Of a stretch of DNA of 64,000 nucleotides, positions 1 through 8,902 are shown in pieces; positions within the stretch are counted from its first letter, which is position 1, and each line of letters starts with the position of its first letter. A model generated the notes under the pieces. That model saw only the letters and a program-made list of their open reading frames with translations, was not told the DNA's origin and searched no databases. The DNA is taken from positions 62,001 through 126,000 of the forward strand of contig JBCBZG010000001.1 in the NCBI GenBank assembly GCA_039815465.1, read 5' to 3'. This DNA comes from Shimia_B sp039815465 (lineage in GTDB: Bacteria; Pseudomonadota; Alphaproteobacteria; Rhodobacterales; Rhodobacteraceae). Both the position numbers and the translations under genes were made by a program.

Positions 1-192
1 TCAGTGTGGCTGCCGCGCTTTGGCTTGTCACCAAGACCGCTACAAAAATGATTGCCCATTTTTTGATCACTTGGGTGCGCATGCTCATCCCCCGGCCGTC
101 TCAAAATCTGCTCCCTCTGGCTCAGATCATGGCCCTTGCCTATGTGCAACTGGGATGCGGCTATGCACTGGCGGATTATTGCGGGCACAGCT

Positions 193-206
193 TGTTAGCG
201 CTATCA
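193..206. promoter_or_regulatory. Candidate LacI-family operator upstream of the glycogen block
   Basis: TGTTAGCGCTATCA is a near-perfect inverted repeat around a central GCGC. It ends about 30 bases before the start codon of the GH13 glucosidase. This AGCGCT-centred shape is typical of LacI-family sugar regulators, including AglR-type regulators of alpha-glucoside genes in alphaproteobacteria. No LacI gene lies at this end of the window, so the regulator would be upstream or elsewhere. The rest of bases 1-235 shows no convincing gene. Confidence 0.45.
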
Positions 207-235
207 GCGCGACAACAGAGGGAGCGTGGATTCGA

Positions 236-1834
236 ATGGCGACAGACGGTGATTGGTGGCGTGGGTCCGTAACCTACCAGATTTACCCCCGCTCCTTCAT
301 GGATGCAGATGGCGACGGCATCGGCGACATCCCAGGGATCATCGACCGGCTCGACCACGTCGCCTCGCTCGGCGTGGATGCGATCTGGCTCTCGCCCGTT
401 TTCACGTCTCCGATGCGGGATATGGGCTACGACGTCTCCGACTACCTCGACATCGACCCAACCTTTGGGACGTTGTCGGATTTTGATCGGATGGTGACGA
501 AAGCCCACGGGCTTGGGCTGAAAGTGATCATCGACCAGGTGATCTCCCACGCCTCTGAAGATCACGCCCACTTCGCCGAAAGCCGCCAGTCCCGCACCAA
601 TGACAAGGCCGACTGGTTCGTCTGGGCCGATGCAAAGCTTGACGGGAGCCCGCCCAATAACTGGCTGTCGATCTTTGGCGGCCCGGCCTGGACCTGGGAC
701 ACCCGCCGCCGCCAGTACTACATGCACAACTTCCTCAGCTCGCAGCCGGACTGGAATTTCCACAACCCGGAGGTGCAGGAGTATCTCCTATCCACCATGC
801 GGTTCTGGCTGGACCGCGGCGTGGACGGCTTCCGGCTCGATACGGTGAACTACTACTTCCACGACGCGCTCCTGCGCGACAACCCGGCGAACTATTTCGA
901 CTGGGGCCCCACCGCTGCGCGACCCGTGGATATGCAGTATTGCCTGTTTCAGAAGTCGCAGCCCGAAAACCTAGGCTTCCTCGAACGCATCCGCGCACTG
1001 CTCGATGAATACGACGCCCGCGCCACCGTGGGGGAGGTCGGCGATACCCACAAATCGATCGAGCTGATGGGCGAATACACGACCGGCGATCGGCTCCACA
1101 TGGCCTACTCGTTCGAGCTACTCGGCCCTGACTACACCCCCGACCACTTCCGCGACCGCATTAAGAACTTCTTTGCCGGCGCGCCCGAGGGCTGGCCCTG
1201 CTGGGCGTTCTCCAACCACGATGTGCCCCGCCACGCGGGCCGCTTTTTGCCCAATGGTGTCTCCCAAGACGCCATCGCCAAACAATCCGCTGCCCTGCTG
1301 TTGACGCTGCAAGGCTCCGTCTGCCTCTATCAGGGGGAGGAGCTGGGGCTGGTTGACACCGAGCTAGACTTCCACGAACTCACGGACGTCCAGGGCATCG
1401 CCTATTGGCCCGAACCGGTGGGCCGCGACAACAACCGCACACCCATGCCGTGGGACGCGAGCGCCCCCAACGCGGGGTTTTCCCAGGCGAACAGCACCTG
1501 GCTGCCCGTCAAGGAGCCTGCCCGCGCCCGCGCTGTGTCGGCCCAAGACCCCGACCCGGACAGCGTGCTCGCGATGTACCGCAAACTGCTCATGCTTCGG
1601 TCCGATCATGCGGCCCTGCGCACGGGGGACCAAACGTTTATCGACAGCGATGCCCCTATTCTCGCCTACACCCGCGGCGACGGGATGCTCTGCGTCTTTA
1701 ACCTCTCGCCCAAACCCGCGACCTTTCCCCTGCCCACGCCCGTCACCCCCGCACTGGCAGAAGAGGCCACGGTCAAGGGCAAAACGCTCTCCCTCGGCCC
1801 CAACGGGTTCCTTATTGCCCATATAACCGGCTAA
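236..1834 (+). CDS. Alpha-glucosidase, GH13 family
   Basis: A 532-residue GH13 TIM-barrel glycosidase, expected to hydrolyse alpha-glucosidic bonds of malto-oligosaccharides or alpha-glucosides in the cytoplasm (no signal peptide). The N-terminus reads WWRGSVTYQIYPRSF, the usual opening of oligo-1,4/1,6-glucosidases. The catalytic set is visible: nucleophile D202 (GFRLD), acid E267 (VGEVGD) and D329 (SNHD). The ATG at 236 is chosen because homologous sequence begins there; the longer open frame reaching back to base 20 carries no family features. It is the first gene of a same-strand block with glgB-glgC-glgA-glgX-pgm, so it probably processes oligosaccharides entering or leaving glycogen. 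Substrate linkage cannot be read from sequence alone. Confidence 0.9.
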   Translation: MATDGDWWRGSVTYQIYPRSFMDADGDGIGDIPGIIDRLDHVASLGVDAIWLSPVFTSPMRDMGYDVSDYLDIDPTFGTLSDFDRMVTKAHGLGLKVIIDQVISHASEDHAHFAESRQSRTNDKADWFVWADAKLDGSPPNNWLSIFGGPAWTWDTRRRQYYMHNFLSSQPDWNFHNPEVQEYLLSTMRFWLDRGVDGFRLDTVNYYFHDALLRDNPANYFDWGPTAARPVDMQYCLFQKSQPENLGFLERIRALLDEYDARATVGEVGDTHKSIELMGEYTTGDRLHMAYSFELLGPDYTPDHFRDRIKNFFAGAPEGWPCWAFSNHDVPRHAGRFLPNGVSQDAIAKQSAALLLTLQGSVCLYQGEELGLVDTELDFHELTDVQGIAYWPEPVGRDNNRTPMPWDASAPNAGFSQANSTWLPVKEPARARAVSAQDPDPDSVLAMYRKLLMLRSDHAALRTGDQTFIDSDAPILAYTRGDGMLCVFNLSPKPATFPLPTPVTPALAEEATVKGKTLSLGPNGFLIAHITG

Positions 1835-1911
1835 GGTGCCCAGGGTTGTAAGGGAAAGAGCAGACAATAGATCAAAGTTAACCCCCCAAACCCAAGGAGT
1901 GGGAGGATAGA

Positions 1912-4080
1912 ATGCTAAGCCGAACGCTGCCACCGCATCTCAGCGACGCAGATGTGAACCGTCTGCTGATCGCGCGCCACGACGACCCCTTTGCGGTCCT
2001 GGGCGCCCATAAACACGGTCGCAAAAGCCATTTCGTCGCGATCCTGCCCGAGGCCACGACGCTCACGGCGAAATTCGGGCGCAAAACCGTCGAAATCCCC
2101 CGCTTTGACGGGCCGATCTTTGCAGGCCCGGTGCCCACATCGAAGTTCGCGCCGGTCCTCACGGCCACCTACGAGGACCGCGAGGACACATTCCGCGACC
2201 CCTACTCCTTCGGTCCCGTCCTCGGGGACACCGACATCCACCTCATTGGCGAGGGCACCCATCGCAAGCTCTGGCACGCGCTCGGCGCCCATGTGATGAC
2301 GCATGAGGACACCCAAGGCACCCACTTCGCCGTCTGGGCCCCGAACGCCGCGCGCGTCAGCGTCATCGGCAGCTTCAACAACTGGGATGGCCGCGTCCAC
2401 ACCATGCGCCGCATGGGCGGCTCGGGCGTCTGGGAGATCTTCGTGCCGGGCGTCGCGCCCGGCGCGCTCTACAAATTCGAAATCGCCACCCCTGATGGCC
2501 GCGTGCTGATGAAATCCGACCCCATGGGCTTCGGATCCCAGCACCCGCCGAAAACGGCATCCGTCGTGCGCGACATCACCGGCTATGACTGGCCCGACAC
2601 CCCCGACCGCGCCGCAGCCAACAGCCGCGAAGCGCCGATGTCGATTTACGAGGTTCACCTGCCCTCATGGCGGCGCAAGCCCGATGGGAGCTCGCTAAGC
2701 TACAAGGAACTCGCCACCGACCTCGTCGCCTACGCCACCGAGATGGGCTTTACCCATCTCGAATTTCTGCCCATCAGCGAATACCCATTCGACGGCTCCT
2801 GGGGCTACCAGCCCGTGGGCCTTTACGCCCCCACCATCCGCATGGGCGAACCCGACGATTTCCGCGACCTCGTTGCAGCGGCCCACGCCGCAGGGCTGGG
2901 CGTGATCCTCGACTGGGTGCCCGGCCACTTCCCCACCGACCCCCACGGGCTTTGGGAATTCGACGGCACGCATCTTTACGAGCACTCCGACCCGCGCGAG
3001 GGGTTCCACCAGGACTGGAACACCGCGATCTTCAACTATGGCCGCACGGAAGTGCGCAATTACCTCACCGCCAACGCGCTCTACTGGCTGGAAGAATACA
3101 AGGTCGACGGACTGCGCGTGGATGCTGTGGCCTCCATGCTCTACCGTGACTATTCCCGTGACCACGACCAGTGGATCCCGAACAAGGACGGCGGGCGCGA
3201 GAATTACGAGGCCATCGACTTCCTCAAAGAAATGAATACCCTGGCCTATGCCACAGCCCCCGGCACCTTCACCGCGGCCGAGGAATCCACCGCCTTCCCC
3301 GGTGTCTCCACCCCCGTGGATGCGGGCGGCCTAGGCTTCGGGTTCAAATGGAACATGGGCTGGATGAACGACACGCTCCGGTACATGGAAAAGGACCCCA
3401 TCCACCGCAGCCACGACCACCACCTGATGACCTTCCCCATCGACTGGTCTTTCACCGAAAACTTCATCCTGCCCATCAGCCATGATGAGGTCGTCCACGG
3501 CAAAGGGTCGATGATCGACAAAATGCCGGGCAACGAATGGGAAAAGTTCGCGAACCTGCGGGCTTACTATGGCTACATGTGGGGCCACCCGGGCAAAAAG
3601 CTGCTCTTCATGGGCTGCGAGTTTGGCCAGTGGGAGGAATGGAACCACGACGCGAGCCTCGATTGGGACGCGCTCAAGGGCCCACTTCAGCGCGGCACGC
3701 AGCAGCTGGTCCGCGACCTCAACCACCTCTACCGCACGACACCCGCGCTTTATTCGCAGGACTGCGAGGCGGCAGGGTTTGAGTGGCTGGAAAATGACCC
3801 CGCCCAATCCATCACGGCCTTCGCCCGCTACGGCAGCGACGGCAGTGCCTGCATCGTGGCCTGCAACTTCACCCCCGTCGAACGCCCCGGCGTGCGCCTA
3901 CCCGTGCCCGCACCGGGCCGCTGGGTCGAGGCGCTCAACACCGACGCCGAAATCTATGGCGGCGGCAATCGCGGCAACCTCGGCGGGGTATGGTCACAAG
4001 ACCTACCCCATGGCGGCAAGGCGCACTCCATCGACGTGACATTGCCGCCGCTTTCAACACTCATATTCAAGCTGGATTAA
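1912..4080 (+). CDS. glgB: 1,4-alpha-glucan branching enzyme
   Basis: A 722-residue GH13 branching enzyme that cuts alpha-1,4 chains and re-attaches them as alpha-1,6 branches during glycogen synthesis. An N-terminal CBM48-like domain (about residues 120-220, with FAVWAPNA and GSFNNWDG) is followed by the catalytic barrel. Catalytic residues are nucleophile D404 (GLRVDAVASM), acid E457 (AAEEST) and D525 (SHDEVVHGK). Length matches the family. A strong ribosome site, GGGAGGA, sits just before the ATG. It lies 77 bases after the glucosidase and 23 bases before glgC, consistent with one operon. Confidence 0.97.
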   Translation: MLSRTLPPHLSDADVNRLLIARHDDPFAVLGAHKHGRKSHFVAILPEATTLTAKFGRKTVEIPRFDGPIFAGPVPTSKFAPVLTATYEDREDTFRDPYSFGPVLGDTDIHLIGEGTHRKLWHALGAHVMTHEDTQGTHFAVWAPNAARVSVIGSFNNWDGRVHTMRRMGGSGVWEIFVPGVAPGALYKFEIATPDGRVLMKSDPMGFGSQHPPKTASVVRDITGYDWPDTPDRAAANSREAPMSIYEVHLPSWRRKPDGSSLSYKELATDLVAYATEMGFTHLEFLPISEYPFDGSWGYQPVGLYAPTIRMGEPDDFRDLVAAAHAAGLGVILDWVPGHFPTDPHGLWEFDGTHLYEHSDPREGFHQDWNTAIFNYGRTEVRNYLTANALYWLEEYKVDGLRVDAVASMLYRDYSRDHDQWIPNKDGGRENYEAIDFLKEMNTLAYATAPGTFTAAEESTAFPGVSTPVDAGGLGFGFKWNMGWMNDTLRYMEKDPIHRSHDHHLMTFPIDWSFTENFILPISHDEVVHGKGSMIDKMPGNEWEKFANLRAYYGYMWGHPGKKLLFMGCEFGQWEEWNHDASLDWDALKGPLQRGTQQLVRDLNHLYRTTPALYSQDCEAAGFEWLENDPAQSITAFARYGSDGSACIVACNFTPVERPGVRLPVPAPGRWVEALNTDAEIYGGGNRGNLGGVWSQDLPHGGKAHSIDVTLPPLSTLIFKLD

Positions 4081-4103
4081 GCCGCCTTAGGGAGGAAACA
4101 AGA

Positions 4104-5363
4104 ATGCCCAGACCAACACGACTAAGCCAACGCACCATGGCCTTTGTGCTCGCCGGGGGGCGCGGATCGCGCCTCAAGGAGCTCACCGACAACCGCGTGA
4201 AACCAGCCGTCCAGTTCGGCGGCAAAACGCGGATCATCGACTTCGCGCTATCCAACGCGCTCAATTCCGGCATCCGCCGCATGGCGCTGGCGACGCAGTA
4301 CAAATCGCACTCGCTCATCCGCCACTGCCACCGCGGCTGGAACTTCTTCCGCGCCGAACGGAACGAATTCCTCGACATCATGCCCGCCTCCCAGCGCACG
4401 AGCGAGGATATGTGGTACCGCGGCACAGCCGACGCCGTAACCCAGAACATCGACATCGTCGACAGCTACGGCATTGATTACATTGTTATTCTCGCAGGCG
4501 ACCACATCTACAAAATGGACTACGAGCTGATGCTCGAAGACCACGTAAACGCAGGCGCCGACGTCACCGTGGGCTGCCTGACCGTGCCACGCATGGATGC
4601 CTCCGCCTTTGGCGTGATGGCCGTGGACGAGCAATCCAACATCACGAGCTTCCTCGAAAAGCCCGCCGACCCACCCGGCACGCCCGAGGACCCCAGCAAG
4701 GCGCTCGCGTCCATGGGCATCTATGTCTTCAACTGGAAACACCTCCGCGAACTTCTGATCGAAGACGCCGCAGATCCGAACTCCAGCCACGACTTCGGCA
4801 ACGACCTGATCCCCAAAATCGTGGCCTCGGGCAAAGCGCTCGCCCACCGCTTCGACAAATCCTGCGTCCGCCATCCGGAGGCGGAGGCCTACTGGCGCGA
4901 TGTCGGCACGCTCGACGCGTTTTGGGAGGCCAATATCGACCTCACCAACTTCACGCCCGCGCTCGACCTCTGGGATCAGGACTGGCCCATCTGGACCCAT
5001 TCCGAAGGGGTGCCGCCAGCGAAGTTCATCCATGACGAAAAGGACCGCCGCGGTATGGCGATCTCCTCCATGGTCTCGGGTGGGTGCATTATCTCGGGGA
5101 CCGAGGTGCGCAATTCGCTGCTCTTTACCAAGGTGAAAACGAACTCCTACGCCGTGCTCGACCACTCCGTGGTGCTGCCCGACGTGGTTGTCCACCGCTC
5201 CGCACGGCTGACGAAATGCGTCGTGGACCGGGGCGTGGAGATCCCTGAGGGCCTCGTCGTGGGCGAGGATCCGGTGGCCGACGCCAAGCATTTCCGCGTG
5301 ACCGATAAGGGCACGACGCTCATCACCCAAAAGATGATCGACGCCTGGTCCGCAGCGCAGTAA
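4104..5363 (+). CDS. glgC: Glucose-1-phosphate adenylyltransferase (ADP-glucose pyrophosphorylase)
   Basis: A 419-residue enzyme making ADP-glucose from glucose-1-phosphate and ATP, the committed and normally allosterically controlled step of bacterial glycogen synthesis. The nucleotidyltransferase signature GGRGSRL is at about residues 18-24. KPAVQFGGK and HRGWNFF follow, then the C-terminal left-handed beta-helix region typical of GlgC. The ATG at 4104 is preceded by GGGAGGAAACAAGA, an excellent ribosome site; longer in-frame starts overlap glgB and are rejected. It sits between glgB and glgA. Confidence 0.97.
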   Translation: MPRPTRLSQRTMAFVLAGGRGSRLKELTDNRVKPAVQFGGKTRIIDFALSNALNSGIRRMALATQYKSHSLIRHCHRGWNFFRAERNEFLDIMPASQRTSEDMWYRGTADAVTQNIDIVDSYGIDYIVILAGDHIYKMDYELMLEDHVNAGADVTVGCLTVPRMDASAFGVMAVDEQSNITSFLEKPADPPGTPEDPSKALASMGIYVFNWKHLRELLIEDAADPNSSHDFGNDLIPKIVASGKALAHRFDKSCVRHPEAEAYWRDVGTLDAFWEANIDLTNFTPALDLWDQDWPIWTHSEGVPPAKFIHDEKDRRGMAISSMVSGGCIISGTEVRNSLLFTKVKTNSYAVLDHSVVLPDVVVHRSARLTKCVVDRGVEIPEGLVVGEDPVADAKHFRVTDKGTTLITQKMIDAWSAAQ

Positions 5364-5372
5364 CGAGCGACC

Positions 5373-6803
5373 ATGAAAGTCCTTTCCGTTGCTTCCGAAT
5401 GTGCCCCTTTGGTGAAAACCGGCGGGCTCGCTGATGTGGTGGGCGCCCTGCCCGCCGCGCTTCTCGCCCATGGGGTCACCTCCCGCGTGTTGCTGCCGGG
5501 ATACCCCGCCGTGATGGAGCGGGTGTCGGGGGCTGAGACGGTCTATGAGCGCACGGAGCTTTACGGCGCCGCGGCGCGGTTGCTGGCAGCGACGGTGGCG
5601 GGGATCGACCTGCTGGTGCTCGACGCACCGCACCTATTCAAGCGGGAGGGGTCGATCTACCTCGGCCCGGACGGCGCGGATTGGCCCGACAACCCCGAGC
5701 GCTTTGCCGCGCTCAGCCGCGTGGCCTGCGACATCGCGAATGGGGCTATGGAGGACTGGCAGCCGGACGTCGTCCATGCCCATGACTGGCAGGCGGGTTT
5801 TGCCCCCTACTACATCGCGCGCTCCCCCGCGGCGGGGCGGGTTGGCACGGTGATGACGATCCACAACATCGCCTTCCAAGGCCTCGCACCGGCGGAAAAG
5901 GCTGCCAAGCTTGGGGTTCAGATCGAAGATTTCCACGCCGGCGGGGTGGAGTATTGGGGCCAGGTGTCGGCGCTAAAAGCGGGGATCGGTTTCGCCGCGA
6001 AACCAGCGACCGTTTCGTTAACCTATGCGCAAGAGCTGTTAACGCCCCATTTTGGCATGGGGCTAGAGGGCGTTCTACATTCCCGCCGGGCGGATTTCAC
6101 AGGCATTCTCAATGGGATAGACACGAACGTCTGGAACCCTGCAACGGACCCGGAGATCGCCGCCTACAAAACGCCCCAGGGAAAAGCGAAAAACACGTTA
6201 GCGCTGCGGGCGGAGTTCGGGCTGCCGGACAGCGACGGCCCGCTTTGCGTCCTCATTTCCCGAATGACGGAGCAAAAGGGGCTCGACCTGCTGCTTGAGG
6301 CGCTGCCAACGCTGACGGATGCGGGCGGGCAGCTCGCGCTACTGGGCTCGGGCGATCCGGCGCTGGAAGCGGCGTTCAAAGCCGCCGCGGACGCCGACCC
6401 GAATGTGTCGGTCAAGATCGGTTACGACGAAGCGCTGTCGCATCGCATGGTGGCGGGCGGCGACGCGATCCTGGTGCCGTCGCGGTTTGAGCCATGTGGC
6501 CTCACACAGATGATGGGGCTGGCCTATGGCACGCCGCCGGTTGTGGCCCTGACCGGGGGCCTTGCGGATACGGTGATTCCGGCAACGCCTGCGACCTTGG
6601 CCAAGGGCGTGGCGACGGGCATTCAGTTTTACCCGATCACGGCGGAGGCGCTGTCGGGCGCGCTGCTCACACTCACCAAGCTCTTTGCCGATAAGCCCAC
6701 CTGGAAAAAGATGCAGCGCAACGCCATGGCCCACCCTGTGGGCTGGGACAGCTCCGCCGCCGCATACGCCGCGCTCTATCGTGAGATCGCGGACGCCGCA
6801 TGA
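5373..6803 (+). CDS. glgA: Glycogen synthase (ADP-glucose dependent)
   Basis: A 476-residue GT5 glycosyltransferase with the GT-B fold that adds glucose from ADP-glucose to the non-reducing ends of glycogen. The N-terminal ADP-glucose-binding loop KTGGLADVV is at residues 15-23 and the C-terminal domain carries the retaining-transferase motif FEPCGLTQ. The gene starts 9 bases after glgC. Its stop codon overlaps the start of glgX by four bases (ATGA), indicating translational coupling. Confidence 0.96.
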   Translation: MKVLSVASECAPLVKTGGLADVVGALPAALLAHGVTSRVLLPGYPAVMERVSGAETVYERTELYGAAARLLAATVAGIDLLVLDAPHLFKREGSIYLGPDGADWPDNPERFAALSRVACDIANGAMEDWQPDVVHAHDWQAGFAPYYIARSPAAGRVGTVMTIHNIAFQGLAPAEKAAKLGVQIEDFHAGGVEYWGQVSALKAGIGFAAKPATVSLTYAQELLTPHFGMGLEGVLHSRRADFTGILNGIDTNVWNPATDPEIAAYKTPQGKAKNTLALRAEFGLPDSDGPLCVLISRMTEQKGLDLLLEALPTLTDAGGQLALLGSGDPALEAAFKAAADADPNVSVKIGYDEALSHRMVAGGDAILVPSRFEPCGLTQMMGLAYGTPPVVALTGGLADTVIPATPATLAKGVATGIQFYPITAEALSGALLTLTKLFADKPTWKKMQRNAMAHPVGWDSSAAAYAALYREIADAA

Positions 6804-8890
6804 GAACGCTCCAACTCTCTGCCGGGCGGCCCTATCCCCTGGGCGCGACCTTTGATGGTGAGGGCGTCAATTTCGCCGTGTTTTCGCAGCACGCGGAACG
6901 GGTGACGCTGTGCCTCTTTGACGATGACGGCAATGAGGCGCTGTTGGTGGACCTCGCCGAACGCGACGGCCATGTCTGGCACGGCTATTTCACGGGGATG
7001 CGCCCCGGTCAGCAATATGGCTACCGCGTGCACGGACCCTATGCGCCCCACGAGGGGCATCGGTTCAACCCGCATAAGCTGCTCGTGGACCCATACGCCA
7101 AAAAGCTGACCGGGCATTTGACCTGGCATGACAGTCTTTATGGCTATGAGATCGGTCATGCAGACAAGGACCTGAGTTTCGACACGCGCGACAGCGGCCC
7201 CTATATGCCGCGCTCGGTCGTGGCCGACCCGGCATTCACCTGGGGCGAACGCACGCGGCGCATCGATCACCCGTGGAACGAGACGGTGATTTACGAGGCC
7301 CATGTGAAGGGGCTGACGCAGGGGCGCGATGATGTCCCGCACCGGGGCAAGTTCCTCGGGATGGCGTCAGATCCGATCTTGGAGCATCTGAACAATCTCG
7401 GTGTGACGGCTATCGAACTCCTCCCGGTACAAGCCTTTGTCGATGATCGGTTTTTGGTCGATCAAGGGCTGCGGAATTACTGGGGCTACATGACGCTGGG
7501 GTTCTTTGCGCCCGACCCGCGCTACATGAGCCATGGCGATATCGCCGAATTCCAGCAGATGGTCGCGCGGTTCCACCGTGCCGATATCGAGGTGATCCTG
7601 GATGTAGTCTACAACCACACTGCCGAAGGCGACCAGAACGGCCCCACCCTGTCCTTCCGGGGCTTCGACAATGCGAGCTATTACCGGCTGTCGAACGGAC
7701 GCTACTACATCAATGATACGGGCACCGGCAACGCGCTGAACTTCGACCACCCGTTCACGATCCGCCTGGTGATGGACAGCCTGCGCTATTGGGTCGAGGT
7801 CATGCGCGTCGACGGCTTCCGGTTCGATCTGGCCTCCACGCTTGCCCGCACACGCGGGGTTTTCGACCGCGACGGGCCGTTTATGCGCGCGATCCGGCAG
7901 GACCCGGTTCTGAACCGCGTGAAGCTGATCGCGGAGCCGTGGGACGTGGGCATGGGCGGCTATCAGCTGGGCGCCTACCCGGCCCCCTTTGCGGAGTGGA
8001 ACGACAAGTACCGCGACCAGATCCGCCGCTTTTGGCGGGGCGACAATGGCACGGTGCAAAAGCTCGCCACGCGGGTGGCGGGGTCGAGCTTTCGCTTTGA
8101 CCATGACGGGCGGCCGTCGACGTCGTCGATCAACTACCTGACCTCCCATGACGGGTTCACGCTGACCGATGTGGTGAGCTACAACACCCGCCACAACGAG
8201 GCCAATGGCGAGGATGGCAAGGACGGCCACGGGGAGAACTTCTCCGACAATTGCGGGGTTGAGGGGCCGAGCGAGGACCCCAGCATCGTCGCAAAGCGGG
8301 CGCAGCGGCGGCGCAATATGATGGCCACCTTGATGCTGAGCCAGGGCACGCCGATGATCCTAGGCGGTGATGAGCTGGGCAACAGCCAGTCCGGCAACAA
8401 CAACGCCTATTGTCAGGACAATGAGACCGGATGGGTGAATTGGGACGATGTGGACGAGGATTTCTTGCAGTTTTGCAGGGATGTGATCCTGTTCCGCCGC
8501 GCCACACCGATTTTGCGCCAGACGCGGTTCCTCCACGCGCGGCCCCGGCTCGTGGACGGGGTGCCGGACCTCTTTTGGCGCCGCGCCGATGGGGAGCCGA
8601 TGTCGCCCGACGATTGGGGCCAGGCGGAGCTGAAGTTTGTGGGCGCAGAGATGCGCATGGCCCGCGGCACACCGGGCTATGAGCCGCGACTGGGCGCGAT
8701 CTACATCATATTCAACAATGGCGGCGAAATTCGCGCGACGTTGCCGGCCTCCCCCGCGGGGCAGTTTTGGGCGCGGGCCTTTGACACGGCGGGCGGCATC
8801 CCGGCAGAGGACCGTCCGCGCGTCACAACCTCGATCGCTGCCGAAAGCGTCGTGGCGTTCACACTCAGAGATATTGCAGCCAAAAGCTGA
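6800..8890 (+). CDS. glgX: Glycogen debranching enzyme GlgX
   Basis: A 696-residue GH13 isoamylase-type enzyme that hydrolyses alpha-1,6 branches of limit dextrins during glycogen breakdown. It has an N-terminal CBM48-like domain (PLGATFDGEGVNFAVFSQ) and a barrel with nucleophile region VDGFRFDLAS, acid region LIAEPWDVG and LTSHDGFT. WGYMTLGFFAPD and NHTAEG are also typical of GlgX/TreX proteins. The ATG overlaps the glgA stop by four bases. Synthesis and breakdown genes therefore share this transcription unit. Confidence 0.95.
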   Translation: MRTLQLSAGRPYPLGATFDGEGVNFAVFSQHAERVTLCLFDDDGNEALLVDLAERDGHVWHGYFTGMRPGQQYGYRVHGPYAPHEGHRFNPHKLLVDPYAKKLTGHLTWHDSLYGYEIGHADKDLSFDTRDSGPYMPRSVVADPAFTWGERTRRIDHPWNETVIYEAHVKGLTQGRDDVPHRGKFLGMASDPILEHLNNLGVTAIELLPVQAFVDDRFLVDQGLRNYWGYMTLGFFAPDPRYMSHGDIAEFQQMVARFHRADIEVILDVVYNHTAEGDQNGPTLSFRGFDNASYYRLSNGRYYINDTGTGNALNFDHPFTIRLVMDSLRYWVEVMRVDGFRFDLASTLARTRGVFDRDGPFMRAIRQDPVLNRVKLIAEPWDVGMGGYQLGAYPAPFAEWNDKYRDQIRRFWRGDNGTVQKLATRVAGSSFRFDHDGRPSTSSINYLTSHDGFTLTDVVSYNTRHNEANGEDGKDGHGENFSDNCGVEGPSEDPSIVAKRAQRRRNMMATLMLSQGTPMILGGDELGNSQSGNNNAYCQDNETGWVNWDDVDEDFLQFCRDVILFRRATPILRQTRFLHARPRLVDGVPDLFWRRADGEPMSPDDWGQAELKFVGAEMRMARGTPGYEPRLGAIYIIFNNGGEIRATLPASPAGQFWARAFDTAGGIPAEDRPRVTTSIAAESVVAFTLRDIAAKS

Positions 8891-8902
8891 CGGGAGAGAC
8901 CG

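Noticed and set aside
4248..5633. Long minus-strand frame across glgC and glgA
   Set aside because: Crosses two well-supported genes and shows no recognisable protein features.
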